This document shows positions 54,230-62,469 of a DNA stretch of 64,000 bases, in pieces. The notes beneath the pieces are model-generated. The model worked only from the letters and a program-made list of their open reading frames with translations, had not been told where the DNA came from and did not search any database. The stretch comes from Alkalihalobacterium alkalinitrilicum. Its GTDB lineage: Bacteria > Bacillota > Bacilli > Bacillales > Bacillaceae_F. The stretch spans positions 3,069,517 through 3,133,516 of the forward strand of contig NZ_KV917368.1 of the NCBI RefSeq assembly GCF_002019605.1, in the 5' to 3' direction. The stretch's first letter is position 1; each line of letters begins with the position of its first letter. The translations under genes were made by a program, and so were the position numbers.

Positions 54230-55416
54230 GTTTAAAGACAAAAAATTACCATTCAGCTATAGAACCATCTTTGTGACGCCAAATTGGATTCTTCCAACTA
54301 TGGCTTACTTTTGCCATTTCACGCACTTTTTCCTCATTGACTTCAATTCCTAAACCAGGACCATCTGGAATGTTAACATGCCCATCTTTATATTCAAATA
54401 CAGATACATCGGAAAGATAATCTAATAGATCACTCTCTTGATTATAGTGAATTCCAAGGCTCTGTTCTTGAATATAAGCATTATGGCATGTTGCATCAAT
54501 TTGTAAACAAGCGGCGAGGGCAATCGGTCCTAATGGACAATGAGTAGCGAGAGCCACATCATAAGCTTCAGCCATAGAAGCAATTTTTTTTCATTCTGTT
54601 ATCCCTCCAGCATGAGACAAATCTGGTTGAATGATATCAATATACCCATCTGATAAAAGGTCTTTAAAGTCCCATCTTGAATACATTCGCTCTCCAGTAG
54701 CAATAGGAATATTGGTATGTCGGGCAATTTCTTTTAACGCTTCATTATTTTCAGGTAACACTGGTTCTTCAATAAACATGGGGCGATAAGGCTCTAATTC
54801 CTTGGCAAGTATTTTAGCCATCGGTTTATGTACACGGCCATGGAAGTCGATCCCTATCCCCACATATTCACCAACTGCCTCACGTACTGCAGCAATTCTC
54901 GTAATAGCTTGGTCAATCTTCTCATACGAGTCAATATATTGTAACTCCTCGGTTCCATTCATTTTCACTGCTGTAAAACCCGCCTCAACAATCTCTTTAG
55001 CTGCCTTTCCTACATCGCTTGGACGATCCCCACCTATCCATGAGTACACCCTTATCGAATCTCGACAAGCACCACCCATTAATTCATATATAGGAGCATT
55101 ATAAAATTTCCCCTTAATATCCCAAAGTGCTTGATCAATGCCGGCGATAGCACTCATAAGAATGGGCCCCCCACGGTAAAATCCCCCACGATACAACATA
55201 TTCCATATATCTTCAATTCTTAGGGGGTCTTTACCAATTAATAACCCACCCATTTCTTCCACTGCTGCTTTAACCGTTGCTGCTTTTCCCTCTATAACGG
55301 GTTCGCCCCATCCAACTATTCCATCATCCGTTTCAACCTGGATAGGCTACACTTAGTTGGACAATAAAAATAAGGGCTAGTAGAATAATACAGAAAGAGT
55401 GAGGAGCGAATCTACT

Positions 55417-55696
55417 ATGTCCCAAAAAAGAAGAACGTTTACCACAGAATTCAAGAAGCAAGTGGTTGCTTTATATGAAGGTGGAAAAAGTCGTCAAGAT
55501 ATTGTCCGTGAATATGTTAACTCCGTCTGCTTTAGACAGGTGGATTACTCAGTTTCAACAGTCTGGTTCCTTCAAAGAGAAAGACAATCGAAGTCCAGAG
55601 GAACAAGAATTGATTGAGTTAAGAAAAAGAAATAAACAGCTAGAAATGGAAGTCGATATTTTAAAGCAAGCCGCGCTGATCATGGGGCGAAAATAG
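55417..55696 (+). pseudogene. IS3 OrfA (helix-turn-helix transposase part), frameshifted
   Basis: The first part reads SQKRRTFTTEFKKQVVALYE, then GGKSRQDIVREY, the HTH start of IS3 OrfA. The continuation LTPSALDRWITQFQQSGSFK, with a leucine-zipper-like KQLEMEVDILKQAALIMGRK, is in another frame. A 2-base loss near 55516, turning the expected TATGATTTAACT into TATGTTAACT, explains it. The end of OrfA overlaps the OrfB frame at GCGAAAATAG, a likely -1 slippage site. Confidence 0.85.
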
Positions 55697-55737
55697 AAGT
55701 CATTGAGAAAAATCGGCACTTCTATTCGGTATCAGCA

Positions 55738-56556
55738 ATGTGCAAAGTCCTACAAATAGCTCGAAGCACCTTTTATTATGAAACAGAAGTAGCTGCTCAA
55801 AAAGAAAAGGAAAAGGCTACAGAAGAACAAGAATTAAAAGAAAAAATACTAAAAATCTTTAATGAAAACCGTAAAGTATATGGAACTCGTAAAATAAAAC
55901 GAGAGCTTTTAAAAGCGGGTCACAAGGTTTCCAGACGTCGCATAGGAAGGTTGATGAAAGAGCTCGGAATCCAATCGAAGTATGCACAACCTTCCTACAA
56001 ACCAATGAGCTCTCAGCCAAATGAAGAATCCGTTCGAAACATATTAGATCAGGAATTCCAAGTGAATGAAGAAATGTCCGTACTGGTTAGTGATTTAACG
56101 TACGTCAAAGTAGGACATTATTGGAGCTACGTCTGTTTTTTAATTGATTTATATAATAGAGAAATAGTTGGTTATAGCGTTGGAAAACGCAAAGACGCAG
56201 CTTTAGTTCAACGCGCCTTCGCAACGGTTAATCGGCCATTAGAGAATGTAAAACTCTTTCATACAGATCGCGGATCTGAGTTTAAAAACGTAGCTATTGA
56301 TGAATTATTAAGTGAAAATGAGATTGAACGTTCATTGAGCGATAAAGGAAACCCTTATGATAATGCAGTGGCAGAAGCGACATTTAAGATTCTAAAAACA
56401 GAACTAATTCATGGGGAGCAGTTCCATTCCCTTAACCACCTAGAACTTGAACTGTTTGATTATATCAATTGGTACAATAACATCCGTTCGCACAGTGCCC
56501 TGGGGTATCAAAGTCCAGCAAGTTATCGAAACTTAGCCCCTAAAAAAATTGTTTGA
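55738..56556 (+). CDS. IS3 OrfB (DDE transposase catalytic part)
   Basis: The integrase-core part of an IS3 transposase, at least 272 residues. It has the HTH_21 region EKILKIFNENRKVYGTRKIK and the DDE core: Asp in VLVSDLTYVKVGHYWSYVCF, Asp in KLFHTDRGSEFKN and Glu in SLSDKGNPYDNAVAEATFKI, followed by YINWYNNIRSHSALGYQSPA. Its frame is open upstream of the ATG into the end of orfA, so it is normally made as an OrfAB fusion by -1 frameshifting. With orfA broken, this copy is probably unable to move on its own. Confidence 0.92.
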   Translation: MCKVLQIARSTFYYETEVAAQKEKEKATEEQELKEKILKIFNENRKVYGTRKIKRELLKAGHKVSRRRIGRLMKELGIQSKYAQPSYKPMSSQPNEESVRNILDQEFQVNEEMSVLVSDLTYVKVGHYWSYVCFLIDLYNREIVGYSVGKRKDAALVQRAFATVNRPLENVKLFHTDRGSEFKNVAIDELLSENEIERSLSDKGNPYDNAVAEATFKILKTELIHGEQFHSLNHLELELFDYINWYNNIRSHSALGYQSPASYRNLAPKKIV

Positions 56557-56693
56557 TTTAGTGTTGACATACCAACCTTTAAAAAGCACCAGCGTGGGGG
56601 TACAATAAAACACTCTAAGCTTTTAATTTTCACTTAACTTCCTCCTATATAACGGTATTAGAGTATTCTACAGATTTTTTGTAATAATTGGTA

Positions 56694-56712
56694 TAACCTA
56701 TTAAATAGGTTA
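56694..56712 (-). promoter_or_regulatory. Perfect palindrome upstream of dgoD, possible operator
   Basis: TAACCTATTAAATAGGTTA has exact 9-bp arms around a central A and lies 61 bases upstream of the dgoD GTG. This looks like the operator of a GntR- or LacI-type sugar-acid regulator. No regulator gene is nearby. Confidence 0.45.
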
Positions 56713-56918
56713 ACCCCCACCAATGTGTTATTATGCATCCCATAACATAAAGTAACTTTTTCATAAAAATTACTGCTTCCTTGTCCGTTAAAAACTATAT
56801 AAATGGTCACCTAAACAGGTAAGCATTTCTATTATTAAAACAGATCTCACGACACTTGGTTACTAGAAATTCCACCATTCAAGATTTAATTTAAGCTTTG
56901 TATATAGTAAATAGGAAA

Positions 56919-57188
56919 TTAATCTATTTCTATCTCTATTATTCTGCCTGTCATTACATCAACATCTACTTCATACTTGATTCCTAATGGTGTTAAGATT
57001 TCAACCTCATAAACCAAAAATCCATTTTCCATGTCTAACTCCACCTCAACAACTAGACCTGGTACATGTTGCAATGCAATCTGAATTGCCTCTTCTATTG
57101 ATATTCTGCGATACCATAAAAGATTATGACCACCCCAATTATTGTTATGCCAGTATACATTCGGGTTGATCCAGTTGTTATATTTCAT
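56919..57188 (-). CDS. Small PepSY domain protein
   Basis: An 89-residue protein. An Asn/Trp-rich start (MKYNNWINPNVYWHNNNWGG) is followed by one PepSY unit: ISIEEAIQIALQHVPGLVVE, then YEVEILTPLGIKYEVDVDVM and TGRIIEIEID. PepSY domains are thought to inhibit peptidases or bind at the cell surface. No signal peptide is visible, so location is open. The ATG has AAGGAGAAT eight bases upstream. It is monocistronic, between the dgoD remnant and the ars operon. Confidence 0.8.
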   Translation of the reverse strand: MKYNNWINPNVYWHNNNWGGHNLLWYRRISIEEAIQIALQHVPGLVVEVELDMENGFLVYEVEILTPLGIKYEVDVDVMTGRIIEIEID

Positions 57189-57307
57189 GATACATTCTCC
57201 TTACCTTACCCATTGATTTTAATACCCTTTTCTATTTTATTCATTCACTAATAAGGGGTACCTTGATTTTGAGTAATGACTATGTTGGTTAACCGCCTAT
57301 TTTTTTA

Positions 57308-57344
57308 AACAAAATAAAGGACCAGAAAAGCTCTGATCCTTTGA
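57308..57344 (-). terminator. Terminator of the ars operon
   Basis: On the minus strand AAAGGATCAGAG and CTGGTCCTTT form a stem with loop CTTTT, running into ATTTTGTTT. It lies 25 bases after the HesB-like stop. Confidence 0.8.
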
Positions 57345-57369
57345 TACTTCATTTGAAACCCTTACTATA

Positions 57370-57645
57370 TTAACAACAACTACTAGCACCTAATAACACT
57401 AATCCAGCGCCCTCTTGAGGTTCTTCTACATCTATTGTTAATTCTTCTGATGCAGTAATCGCTGGATCCATTGCAACTTTAATGTTATTAATCGTTTTTA
57501 CATGATCCGATTCTTGTGGTGTATCCAAAGAAATTGCGAATTGTGGTCCACAACACCCAGCAACTGCGTATAATCGAATGCCTTCTGCCCCATTTTGATT
57601 TAACACATTTTGTAACAATTCTTTCGCTTTATCGGTGATTTTCAT
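57370..57645 (-). CDS. HesB/IscA-like protein at the end of the ars operon
   Basis: A 91-residue protein of the A-type Fe-S carrier fold (HesB-like): MKITDKAKELLQNVLNQNGA, then GIRLYAVAGCCGPQFAISLD and the end GLVLLGASSCC. True IscA proteins have one Cys in the middle and a CxC end; here a GCC and a terminal SSCC are seen, a variant arrangement that could bind a thiophilic metalloid or Fe-S. It starts 28 bp after the arsA stop, with TAGGAGGAG upstream, so it is co-transcribed. A role in arsenic handling is inferred from position. Confidence 0.75.
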   Translation of the reverse strand: MKITDKAKELLQNVLNQNGAEGIRLYAVAGCCGPQFAISLDTPQESDHVKTINNIKVAMDPAITASEELTIDVEEPQEGAGLVLLGASSCC

Positions 57646-57673
57646 TGATTTCTCCTCCTACACAATTTTCGAT

Positions 57674-59443
57674 TTAATAACTGAGCTCTTTTAGCTTTTC
57701 ATACCCTAGCTTTTCTTCCTGAAGCCAAGGAATAATCGCGCATTTCTCAGACAGTCTGTCATTCGCCTCATAAATCCAATGCTTTTCTGAAGCGGCTTTC
57801 CCACTCAGCACAGGATCTGTCGTATGCGTTGCATATAAACTTTGATTAATCACCCACCAGGTCGGTTGAATGTCTGCTCGTCTTAGATCATCTTGTAATC
57901 GAGAGGCTTCCAATACAGGTGTAGCTTCGGCCAAAGTCACAATTACTACCGCTGTTTCTTTAGCATTTCGGATTTGCGGAAGTAGTTTTTTTACACTTTC
58001 AGGGACTTCTCCTGTAGCTCTAGCAATTTCTTGACTATACGACTGAGCCGCATCTAATAATAACAACGTATGTCCTGTAGGAGCTGTATCAATGACCACC
58101 ACTTCGTTTTCTGATTTGGCTACCACTTCAGCAAACGCTCGGAATACTGCAATCTCCTCTGTACAAGGTGAATTTAAATCTTCCTCTAAATATGCCAAAC
58201 CATCTTGATCTAACTCTTTTCCAGCGTTTGCTAAAACATCCGCCTTATATTTTTCTACTTCTTCTTTTGGGTTAATGCGACTTATCGTTAAGTTTTGATT
58301 GAGCTGATCATTTTGGAATTGGTAATCTAAGTGAGCAGCTGGATCTGTCGTCGTCAAATGCACGCGATGTCCTTTTTCTACTAATCCAACTGCAATCGCC
58401 GATGCAACCGTTGTTTTCCCTACGCCACCTTTCCCCATTGTAAAGATCAGCTTCTTGTTCGTAGATGAAAAATCATCAATAACGTCATTTAATCTTGGAA
58501 GCTTGTTAATTTCATGATCACTTATGAACTCTGGTGCTGGTATCTCGTTTGGTTGGAAAAGATAGCGTAGATTTTCCACTCCAGTTAAGGAGTATGAAAC
58601 AAATGGCAAAGAATAACTGACCGTCTGTTTTAAATGAATCGGTATTTGTTTTAAGGCATCTCTTTGTCGACGGTAAAACGCAGAAGACACTTCATCATCC
58701 TCTTTATAATGTTGAAGGAGTCCATTAACGATTAGGATTTGATTGTTAATATCGATCTCTTTCAGTTCTTCTGATGCTCGATCCGCTTCTAAAAGGGATG
58801 AAACGTCAGGTCTAGTTATAAGGGTTAATGTCGTTTGGCTAGGATCTGAAAGAACTTCTACTGTTTGCGAATAAAGATTCTTTTTATCCGCTAACCCCGA
58901 TAAAGGTCCTAAGCATGAAGCTCCGTGTGTGCTTTCTTCTAAAAATCCATTCCAAGCGGTTGGAAGCTGTAATAAACGTAACGTATGCCCTGTTGGTGCT
59001 GTATCAAAAATAATGTGATCAAATTGAGATACAATATCAGCATTCGTAAGCAAACTGCTAAATTCATCAAAAGCGGCAATTTCTACGGAGCAAGCTCCTG
59101 ATAATTGCTCTTCCATAGTAGCGACTACAGAATCAGGAAGTTTCCCCCGATATGGACCTACGATTTTTTCACGATAAGTCGCGGCAGAGCTCTCAGGATC
59201 TAAGTTACTGGCAAATAAATTCTCAACATTCGGAACGGGTTTTGGTGAATTCGTTAATTCTATATTAAAAACATCTTGTAAATTAGAAGCTGGGTCTGTG
59301 CTAATTAATAACACTTTCATGCCATTATCCGCTAATGCAACAGCTGTCGCACAAGCTGTTGAGGTTTTTCCAACGCCACCTTTTCCAGTCAAAAAAAGAA
59401 ATGGTGTATTTATGACCTTTAAGGGATTGAAAGGTTGAAACAT
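57674..59443 (-). CDS. arsA: Arsenite efflux ATPase ArsA
   Basis: A duplicated ATPase of 589 residues. The first half has Walker A FLTGKGGVGKTSTACATAVA and FDTAPTGHTLRLLQLP; the second half has FTMGKGGVGKTTVASAIAVG and IDTAPTGHTLLLLDA. The metalloid site Cys pairs are visible as LSGACSVEIAAFDEF and LNSPCTEEIAVFRAF. ArsA drives the arsenite pump; its classical partner is ArsB, while the pump gene here is of the Acr3 type. It follows arsD by 16 bp. The ATG has AGAAGGGAA upstream. Confidence 0.95.
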   Translation of the reverse strand: MFQPFNPLKVINTPFLFLTGKGGVGKTSTACATAVALADNGMKVLLISTDPASNLQDVFNIELTNSPKPVPNVENLFASNLDPESSAATYREKIVGPYRGKLPDSVVATMEEQLSGACSVEIAAFDEFSSLLTNADIVSQFDHIIFDTAPTGHTLRLLQLPTAWNGFLEESTHGASCLGPLSGLADKKNLYSQTVEVLSDPSQTTLTLITRPDVSSLLEADRASEELKEIDINNQILIVNGLLQHYKEDDEVSSAFYRRQRDALKQIPIHLKQTVSYSLPFVSYSLTGVENLRYLFQPNEIPAPEFISDHEINKLPRLNDVIDDFSSTNKKLIFTMGKGGVGKTTVASAIAVGLVEKGHRVHLTTTDPAAHLDYQFQNDQLNQNLTISRINPKEEVEKYKADVLANAGKELDQDGLAYLEEDLNSPCTEEIAVFRAFAEVVAKSENEVVVIDTAPTGHTLLLLDAAQSYSQEIARATGEVPESVKKLLPQIRNAKETAVVIVTLAEATPVLEASRLQDDLRRADIQPTWWVINQSLYATHTTDPVLSGKAASEKHWIYEANDRLSEKCAIIPWLQEEKLGYEKLKELSY

Positions 59444-59459
59444 GAATTTCCCTTCTTTC

Positions 59460-59825
59460 TTATTTCAAAGTATTTAAATCAATTGAAAGACGCACTTTTG
59501 GTTTTTCCATTAAGTCCTCAGGTTTTACCTCGAACCATTCTGCAAGTTCTCCATTTGTTGGGTAGCTTCCTACTTTTACAAGCTGATCGTTTACTAAAAT
59601 AGCCGGTAAAGCATCTGGACCTTTTTCATGTAAGACACGGTTGACTTCTTCATTTTCTGCAAATAGGTCTGGATCATTGGTTAATTGGTAGCGTCTGATC
59701 TTAAACCCTTTTTTCTCTAATGAATAGACAGCTGATGCTACTCGTGTTAATTCAGGATCCACGCTAGGACCACATACACCCGTAGAACAACACATTGCAG
59801 GATCAAAAATTTCAACTTTTTTCAT
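59460..59825 (-). CDS. arsD: Arsenic metallochaperone ArsD
   Basis: A 121-residue thioredoxin-fold protein that hands As(III) to ArsA and weakly represses the operon. The metalloid triad is in FDPAMCCSTGVCGPSVDPEL (CC and the following C), and further blocks are YQLTNDPDLFAENEEVNRVL and LPAILVNDQLVKVGSYPT. The later Cys pairs of plasmid R773 ArsD are absent. ATG 59825 is preferred over the TTG two codons before because GGGGG lies at the right distance. A dispersed repeat separates it from arsC. Confidence 0.93.
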   Translation of the reverse strand: MKKVEIFDPAMCCSTGVCGPSVDPELTRVASAVYSLEKKGFKIRRYQLTNDPDLFAENEEVNRVLHEKGPDALPAILVNDQLVKVGSYPTNGELAEWFEVKPEDLMEKPKVRLSIDLNTLK

Positions 59826-59848
59826 CTTCAAGCCCCCATCTTTAAAAT

Positions 59849-60018
59849 TTTATCCCGTATCGACTAGCAGTAATACCCCCACTTCAAGACTTCGAAGGAT
59901 CAAAGAAGGATAAGTGGGGATAATGCCAGTAACAACTAAATGAACACAGATTAAATGCGCCACATCGTTGATCTCATCTAACCATCAGTGGGGAAAGAGA
60001 AAAACCCACACTGATATC
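59849..60018 (-). repeat. Dispersed three-hairpin intergenic repeat, copy E, inside the ars operon
   Basis: In reverse orientation it shows hairpin 1 (ATCAGTG with CACTGAT), GTGGCGCATTTAATCTGTG (the right half of hairpin 2), then hairpin 3 with CCCCACTT and AAGTGGGG, and ends CGATACGGGATAA. It fills the arsC-arsD gap almost completely. Confidence 0.8.
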
Positions 60019-60020
60019 GA

Positions 60021-60440
60021 TCATTTACCTGTTTCACTAAAGTGTTTAATTCTGTCACCAATTTCATCACGAACACGCTGGAAAAACGCCCACTTTTCTT
60101 CATCGGTTCCTTCAGCCTTAGCTGGATCATCAAATCCCCAATGTTCTCTTTTTACATGAGATGGTGTTATCGGACATTTGTCAGCTGCATCACCACATAA
60201 CGTAACAACTAAATCCGCATTATTTAAAATATTAGGGTCAATAATATCTGACGTTTGATTGGTAATGTCAATTTCAGCTTCGTTCATCGCTTTAACAGCA
60301 TTCGGGTTTAAGCCATGTGCTTCAATTCCAGCACTATAAACGTTCCACTCATCGCCTAAGTATTTCTTTGCCCACCCTTCTGCCATTTGGCTTCTGCAAG
60401 AATTTCCTGTACATAAAAAATAAATTGTTTTTTTACTCAT
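60021..60440 (-). CDS. arsC: Thioredoxin-coupled arsenate reductase ArsC
   Basis: A low-molecular-weight-phosphatase-fold reductase of 139 residues that turns arsenate into arsenite. The P-loop nucleophile is in [20 protein letters not shown], and the two redox Cys are in [15 protein letters not shown], about residues 82 and 89, as in B. subtilis and S. aureus Ars[21 protein letters not shown] is also typical. It lies between acr3 and arsD. The ATG follows AAGGAGAT. Confidence 0.96.
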   Translation of the reverse strand: MSKKTIYFLCTGNSCRSQMAEGWAKKYLGDEWNVYSAGIEAHGLNPNAVKAMNEAEIDITNQTSDIIDPNILNNADLVVTLCGDAADKCPITPSHVKREHWGFDDPAKAEGTDEEKWAFFQRVRDEIGDRIKHFSETGK

Positions 60441-60576
60441 TTTTATATCTCCTTTTTCGGAAAGAGGAACGTGGTTTCGGAACGAGTTTCCTTCTACGAA
60501 GTTCCTATCACGCCACCTTCAATAGTTTTATATAATTTATATTTATCCTTTATTAACAGTAATCTATTTCGTATTT

Positions 60577-61650
60577 TTACTTAGCCAATTTCGCATCTGG
60601 GAACCAATGTCTTGTTTTGTTTGCTACTTTTACTAAGTAAAGCATTAACGGAACCTCAACGAGAACCCCTACTACGGTAACTAATGTTGCCCCTGAGTTG
60701 AGCCCAAATAATGCAATGGCCACCGCAACAGCTAGTTCAAAGAAATTACTCGTTCCAATCATCGCAGCAGGTGCAGCAACGCTATGTTCAAGCCGCCATC
60801 TTTTCGCCCAAAAATAGGCGATCACAAAAATAAAAAACGTTTGAATAATTAACGGTACAGCAATCAAACCGATATGAAATGGATTATTTAAAATTACTTC
60901 ACCTTGGAAAGAGAAAATAATGATTAAAGTTAGTAATAGTCCAACAATCGTAAACTTTCCAGCACGCTTCAAATACACTTGTTCAAACCATTCTTTTCCT
61001 TTACTTTTAATTAATAAAACACGAGAAATGTAACCCGCAGCTAACGGTACCACAATAAATAAAACGACGGATAAAATGACCGTTTCATACGGTACCACAA
61101 CGTTATTAATCCGCAGTAAAAACATCACAATCGGACCATATGCAAAAATTAAAATTAAATCATTTACAGATACTTGAATAAGAGTATAACTCGCATCGCC
61201 TTTCGTTAAATAACTCCAAACAAATACCATCGCTGTACAAGGAGCAGCTCCTAATAACACAGCGCCTGCAATATACTCAGTCGCAAGCTCCCCTGAAATA
61301 AATGGGGAAAAAATAATTTTAAAAAAGAGCCATGCAAAGAAAAACATTGTAAACGGCTTGATCACCCAGTTAACGACTAGCGTTACAACTAACCCTTTTG
61401 GCTTTTTTCCCGCATTCACAATACTGTTGAAATCAATTTGTACCATCATTGGATAAATCATTAACCAAATTAAAATAGCCACTGGAATGGAAACTTGCGC
61501 ATATTCAAATCGGCTTAATGTTTCGGGAACGGCTGGTAACCACTGCCCGATAGCAAGACCAACAATAATACATAGGGCAACCCAAACGGTTAAATACCGC
61601 TCGAAGAAACCAATACCTTTCTTTACATCACTTTCGCTTTCTTTACTCAA
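60577..61650 (-). CDS. acr3: ACR3-family arsenite efflux permease
   Basis: A ten-helix carrier of 357 residues in the ACR3 (arsenical resistance-3) group. It has LIWLMIYPMMVQIDFNSIVN, KPFTMFFFAWLFF, the conserved Cys in LGAAPCTAMVFVWSYLTKGD and MIGTSNFFELAVAVAIALFG. It exports As(OH)3/arsenite, alone or helped by ArsA. TTG start with GGAGAGTGAG upstream, 39 bp after arsR. Many Bacillus genomes name this gene arsB, though it is not related to E. coli ArsB. Confidence 0.94.
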   Translation of the reverse strand: MSKESESDVKKGIGFFERYLTVWVALCIIVGLAIGQWLPAVPETLSRFEYAQVSIPVAILIWLMIYPMMVQIDFNSIVNAGKKPKGLVVTLVVNWVIKPFTMFFFAWLFFKIIFSPFISGELATEYIAGAVLLGAAPCTAMVFVWSYLTKGDASYTLIQVSVNDLILIFAYGPIVMFLLRINNVVVPYETVILSVVLFIVVPLAAGYISRVLLIKSKGKEWFEQVYLKRAGKFTIVGLLLTLIIIFSFQGEVILNNPFHIGLIAVPLIIQTFFIFVIAYFWAKRWRLEHSVAAPAAMIGTSNFFELAVAVAIALFGLNSGATLVTVVGVLVEVPLMLYLVKVANKTRHWFPDAKLAK

Positions 61651-61689
61651 TTTCTCTCACTCTCCTTAGATTAATGAAGTATTTTATTA

Positions 61690-62034
61690 TTATTCACACG
61701 TTATTCGTAAACCTTGCTCTTCTAATTCTTGTAATTTAAAGTCTTGGTTAGGAAGATGTTGAAGCAGGCTTTGAACCAATAGATAATAGCTACTATCTTT
61801 GTTTAATGAATAAATAATCCACTGTCCCCTACGCATTTCTCGAACGACTCCTAAGTCTTTCAACTTACGAACATGTTGACTAATCGCAGGTTGGCTAATT
61901 TTAAAAATTTCCACAAACTCACAAACACAACAATCATTTGAATCCAAAATTTTTACCATGGTCAATCGTGTTTTATCACCGAGTAACTTTAAAATGGTGG
62001 CCGCTTTTTCTATTTCAACCGTTGTTTCTTGCAT
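61690..62034 (-). CDS. arsR: ArsR-type arsenic-responsive repressor
   Basis: A winged-helix repressor of 114 residues in the ArsR/SmtB family. EKAATILKLLGDKTRLTMVK leads to a Cys cluster, LDSNDCCVCEFVEIF, matching the CxC metal site at the start of the recognition region, then KISQPAISQHVRKLKDLGVV as the DNA-binding helix. As(III) binding releases it from DNA. It is first in the operon and autoregulated by the palindrome just upstream. ATG with CTGGAGGTGA six bases before. Confidence 0.94.
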   Translation of the reverse strand: MQETTVEIEKAATILKLLGDKTRLTMVKILDSNDCCVCEFVEIFKISQPAISQHVRKLKDLGVVREMRRGQWIIYSLNKDSSYYLLVQSLLQHLPNQDFKLQELEEQGLRITCE

Positions 62035-62058
62035 GAAGTCACCTCCAGAAATTCAAAA

Positions 62059-62106
62059 TATATAAGTATGTACTTATATAATACTTTGCTTATATTCTAT
62101 TTCCAA
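62059..62106 (-). promoter_or_regulatory. ars promoter with ArsR operator
   Basis: Perfect inverted arms TATATAAGTA and TACTTATATA with a TG between lie at 62059-62080. On the minus strand TTGGAA (62101-62106), 17 bases and TATTAT (62078-62083) form the promoter, so the operator covers the -10 and start site. Confidence 0.8.
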
Positions 62107-62329
62107 CTGTCTCAATGTAAAGATTTTGTAAAGGAATAGATATTTATCCTGTTTATTTACAAGCAGCTACCTATTATTACCCTTAAGTACTTTTCAATAA
62201 AAAAGCGTCTTACTCATTCTCACACCTACTATTCTAATTTAAATCATTCTCCAGTTACGGATTTAAAGGATATTTCTCATAGAAAAAAAACACAACTATT
62301 TCAATTTTTTTAAAAGTTATTCTCCTACA

Positions 62330-62345
62330 TGTGATTAATATCACT
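62330..62345 (+). promoter_or_regulatory. FNR-type site upstream of hcp
   Basis: TGTGA-TTAATA-TCACT matches the FNR/CRP half-site spacing. A possible -10 (TTATTC, about 62367) puts the centre near -41, the usual place for an activator. Confidence 0.6.
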
Positions 62346-62469
62346 ACATTGAAATGAACTCCTTGTTATTCTTACAGTATCGAAAAACATTATTAGTTAT
62401 GTAGTAACCATTTAATTAGTGAAAAAAAGTTACTGGAAAATACAATATCTTTTACTGGAGGATCTAACT

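Larger units (their letters stand above)
55339..56574 (+). mobile_element. IS3-family insertion sequence (1236 bp) with 3-bp target duplication
   Basis: The ends are TGG...CCA. The left end TGGATAGGCTACACTTAG and the inverted right end TGGTATGTCAACACTAAA agree at about two thirds of 27 positions, including the shared ACACT and ACAAT blocks. Target duplication ACC is at 55336-55338 and 56575-56577. Removing the element and one ACC restores the dgoD frame exactly, which fixes the borders. It carries a frameshifted orfA and an intact orfB. Confidence 0.88.
54246..56633 (-). pseudogene. dgoD: D-galactonate dehydratase, broken by an IS element and a TGA
   Basis: When the insertion is removed, the minus strand reads a full-length, 382-residue dehydratase of the mandelate racemase/enolase family. 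MKIKSLECFIVPPRWCFLK (56633 down to 56575, GTG start after GGAGGAAG) joins [20 protein letters not shown] after the element. It has [37 protein letters not shown] (metal Asp), [26 protein letters not shown] and the end WRHKDGSIAEW. A single in-frame TGA (near 54591) replaces the Cys of GGITECKKIASM. Both lesions would abolish activity. Galactonate would normally give 2-keto-3-deoxygalactonate. Confidence 0.9.

Noticed and set aside
54585..54600. Selenocysteine codon in galactonate dehydratase
   Set aside because: The gene is also cut by an IS, and no SECIS-like hairpin is evident after the TGA; a nonsense mutation is simpler.
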